A DNA stretch of 64,000 nucleotides from Dyella monticola (GTDB lineage: Bacteria > Pseudomonadota > Gammaproteobacteria > Xanthomonadales > Rhodanobacteraceae). The notes beneath the pieces were generated by a model that saw only the letters and a list, made by a program, of their open reading frames with translations, was not told the DNA's origin and made no database searches. The translations under genes were made by a program, and so were the position numbers. This document shows positions 63,900 to 64,000 of the stretch, in pieces. Location: NCBI RefSeq assembly GCF_003363155.1, contig NZ_QRBE01000015.1, forward strand, positions 43,796 to 107,795. Reading direction: 5' to 3'. Position 1 is the stretch's first letter. Each line of letters starts with the position of its first letter.

Positions 63900-64000
63900 T
63901 GTGAAGAGCTGGCCCCAGTGGTTTGAACAGCGAAGCCCGGTTGGATAAGTGGATTGCCTGCGTGGTTTAAGCGGCTTTGGGCAAAGCCGTTATCGGGAAG

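Overview
The window looks like a chromosomal segment of a high-GC gammaproteobacterium of the Xanthomonadales, most likely Rhodanobacteraceae (Dyella/Rhodanobacter/Luteibacter type). This is inferred from a long-form QueF, an MprF-VirJ pair, an Oar-like TonB receptor next to a TPR-sulfotransferase, and dispersed inverted repeats of types common in that group. No rRNA, tRNA, phage, transposase or CRISPR array was seen. Genes are dense, and most of the region is ordinary chromosome.

Layout. 0-5.3 kb: a dctA-porin pair for C4-dicarboxylate uptake, then a LysR regulator divergent from an aldo/keto reductase and a RidA-like protein. 5.3-11.2 kb: an inverted repeat, queF, a lipoprotein, mprF translationally coupled to a VirJ/AcvB-type hydrolase (aminoacyl-phosphatidylglycerol turnover), and a tiny DUF1328 membrane protein. 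11.2-20 kb: methyltransferase, lipase-like hydrolase, sulfotransferase, a HIT-family gene interrupted by an in-frame amber codon, a secreted prolyl oligopeptidase, and small stress or hypothetical genes. 20-30 kb: a glycan-use region with a secreted GH13 enzyme, a TonB-dependent receptor, a TPR-sulfotransferase and a secreted GH18-like protein. 30-34.9 kb: a periplasmic-propeller diguanylate cyclase and a DUF6249 / ECF sigma / membrane-protein operon. 34.9-43.7 kb: one giant autotransporter of 2,940 residues. 44-53.8 kb: a leftward operon for a MacAB-like ABC exporter plus its NtrC-type response regulator and sensor kinase. 54-57.7 kb: a KaiC-like ATPase overlapping a hybrid histidine kinase. 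58-64 kb: oxidoreductases, a GH144-like glycosidase, an AraC regulator and small secreted or hypothetical proteins.

The strongest unexplained signal is a pair of similar promoter-leader elements, each roughly 290 bp, before the TonB receptor (about 22.0-22.36 kb) and before the GH18-like gene (about 27.42-27.77 kb). Each has three GATCGAT operator-like sites spaced about 90 bp, a near-identical TTGACA/TATTGA promoter, an identical 18-base leader block with a possible stem, and a short ORF starting MATAMAQG whose differences are mostly synonymous. I read this as an uncharacterised co-regulation module for glycan uptake. The second strong signal is a near-consensus sigma-54 promoter with two 20-bp-phased TGTCC-N6-GGAYG dyads upstream of the ABC exporter operon, which itself encodes a sigma-54 activator, so the operon is probably autoregulated.
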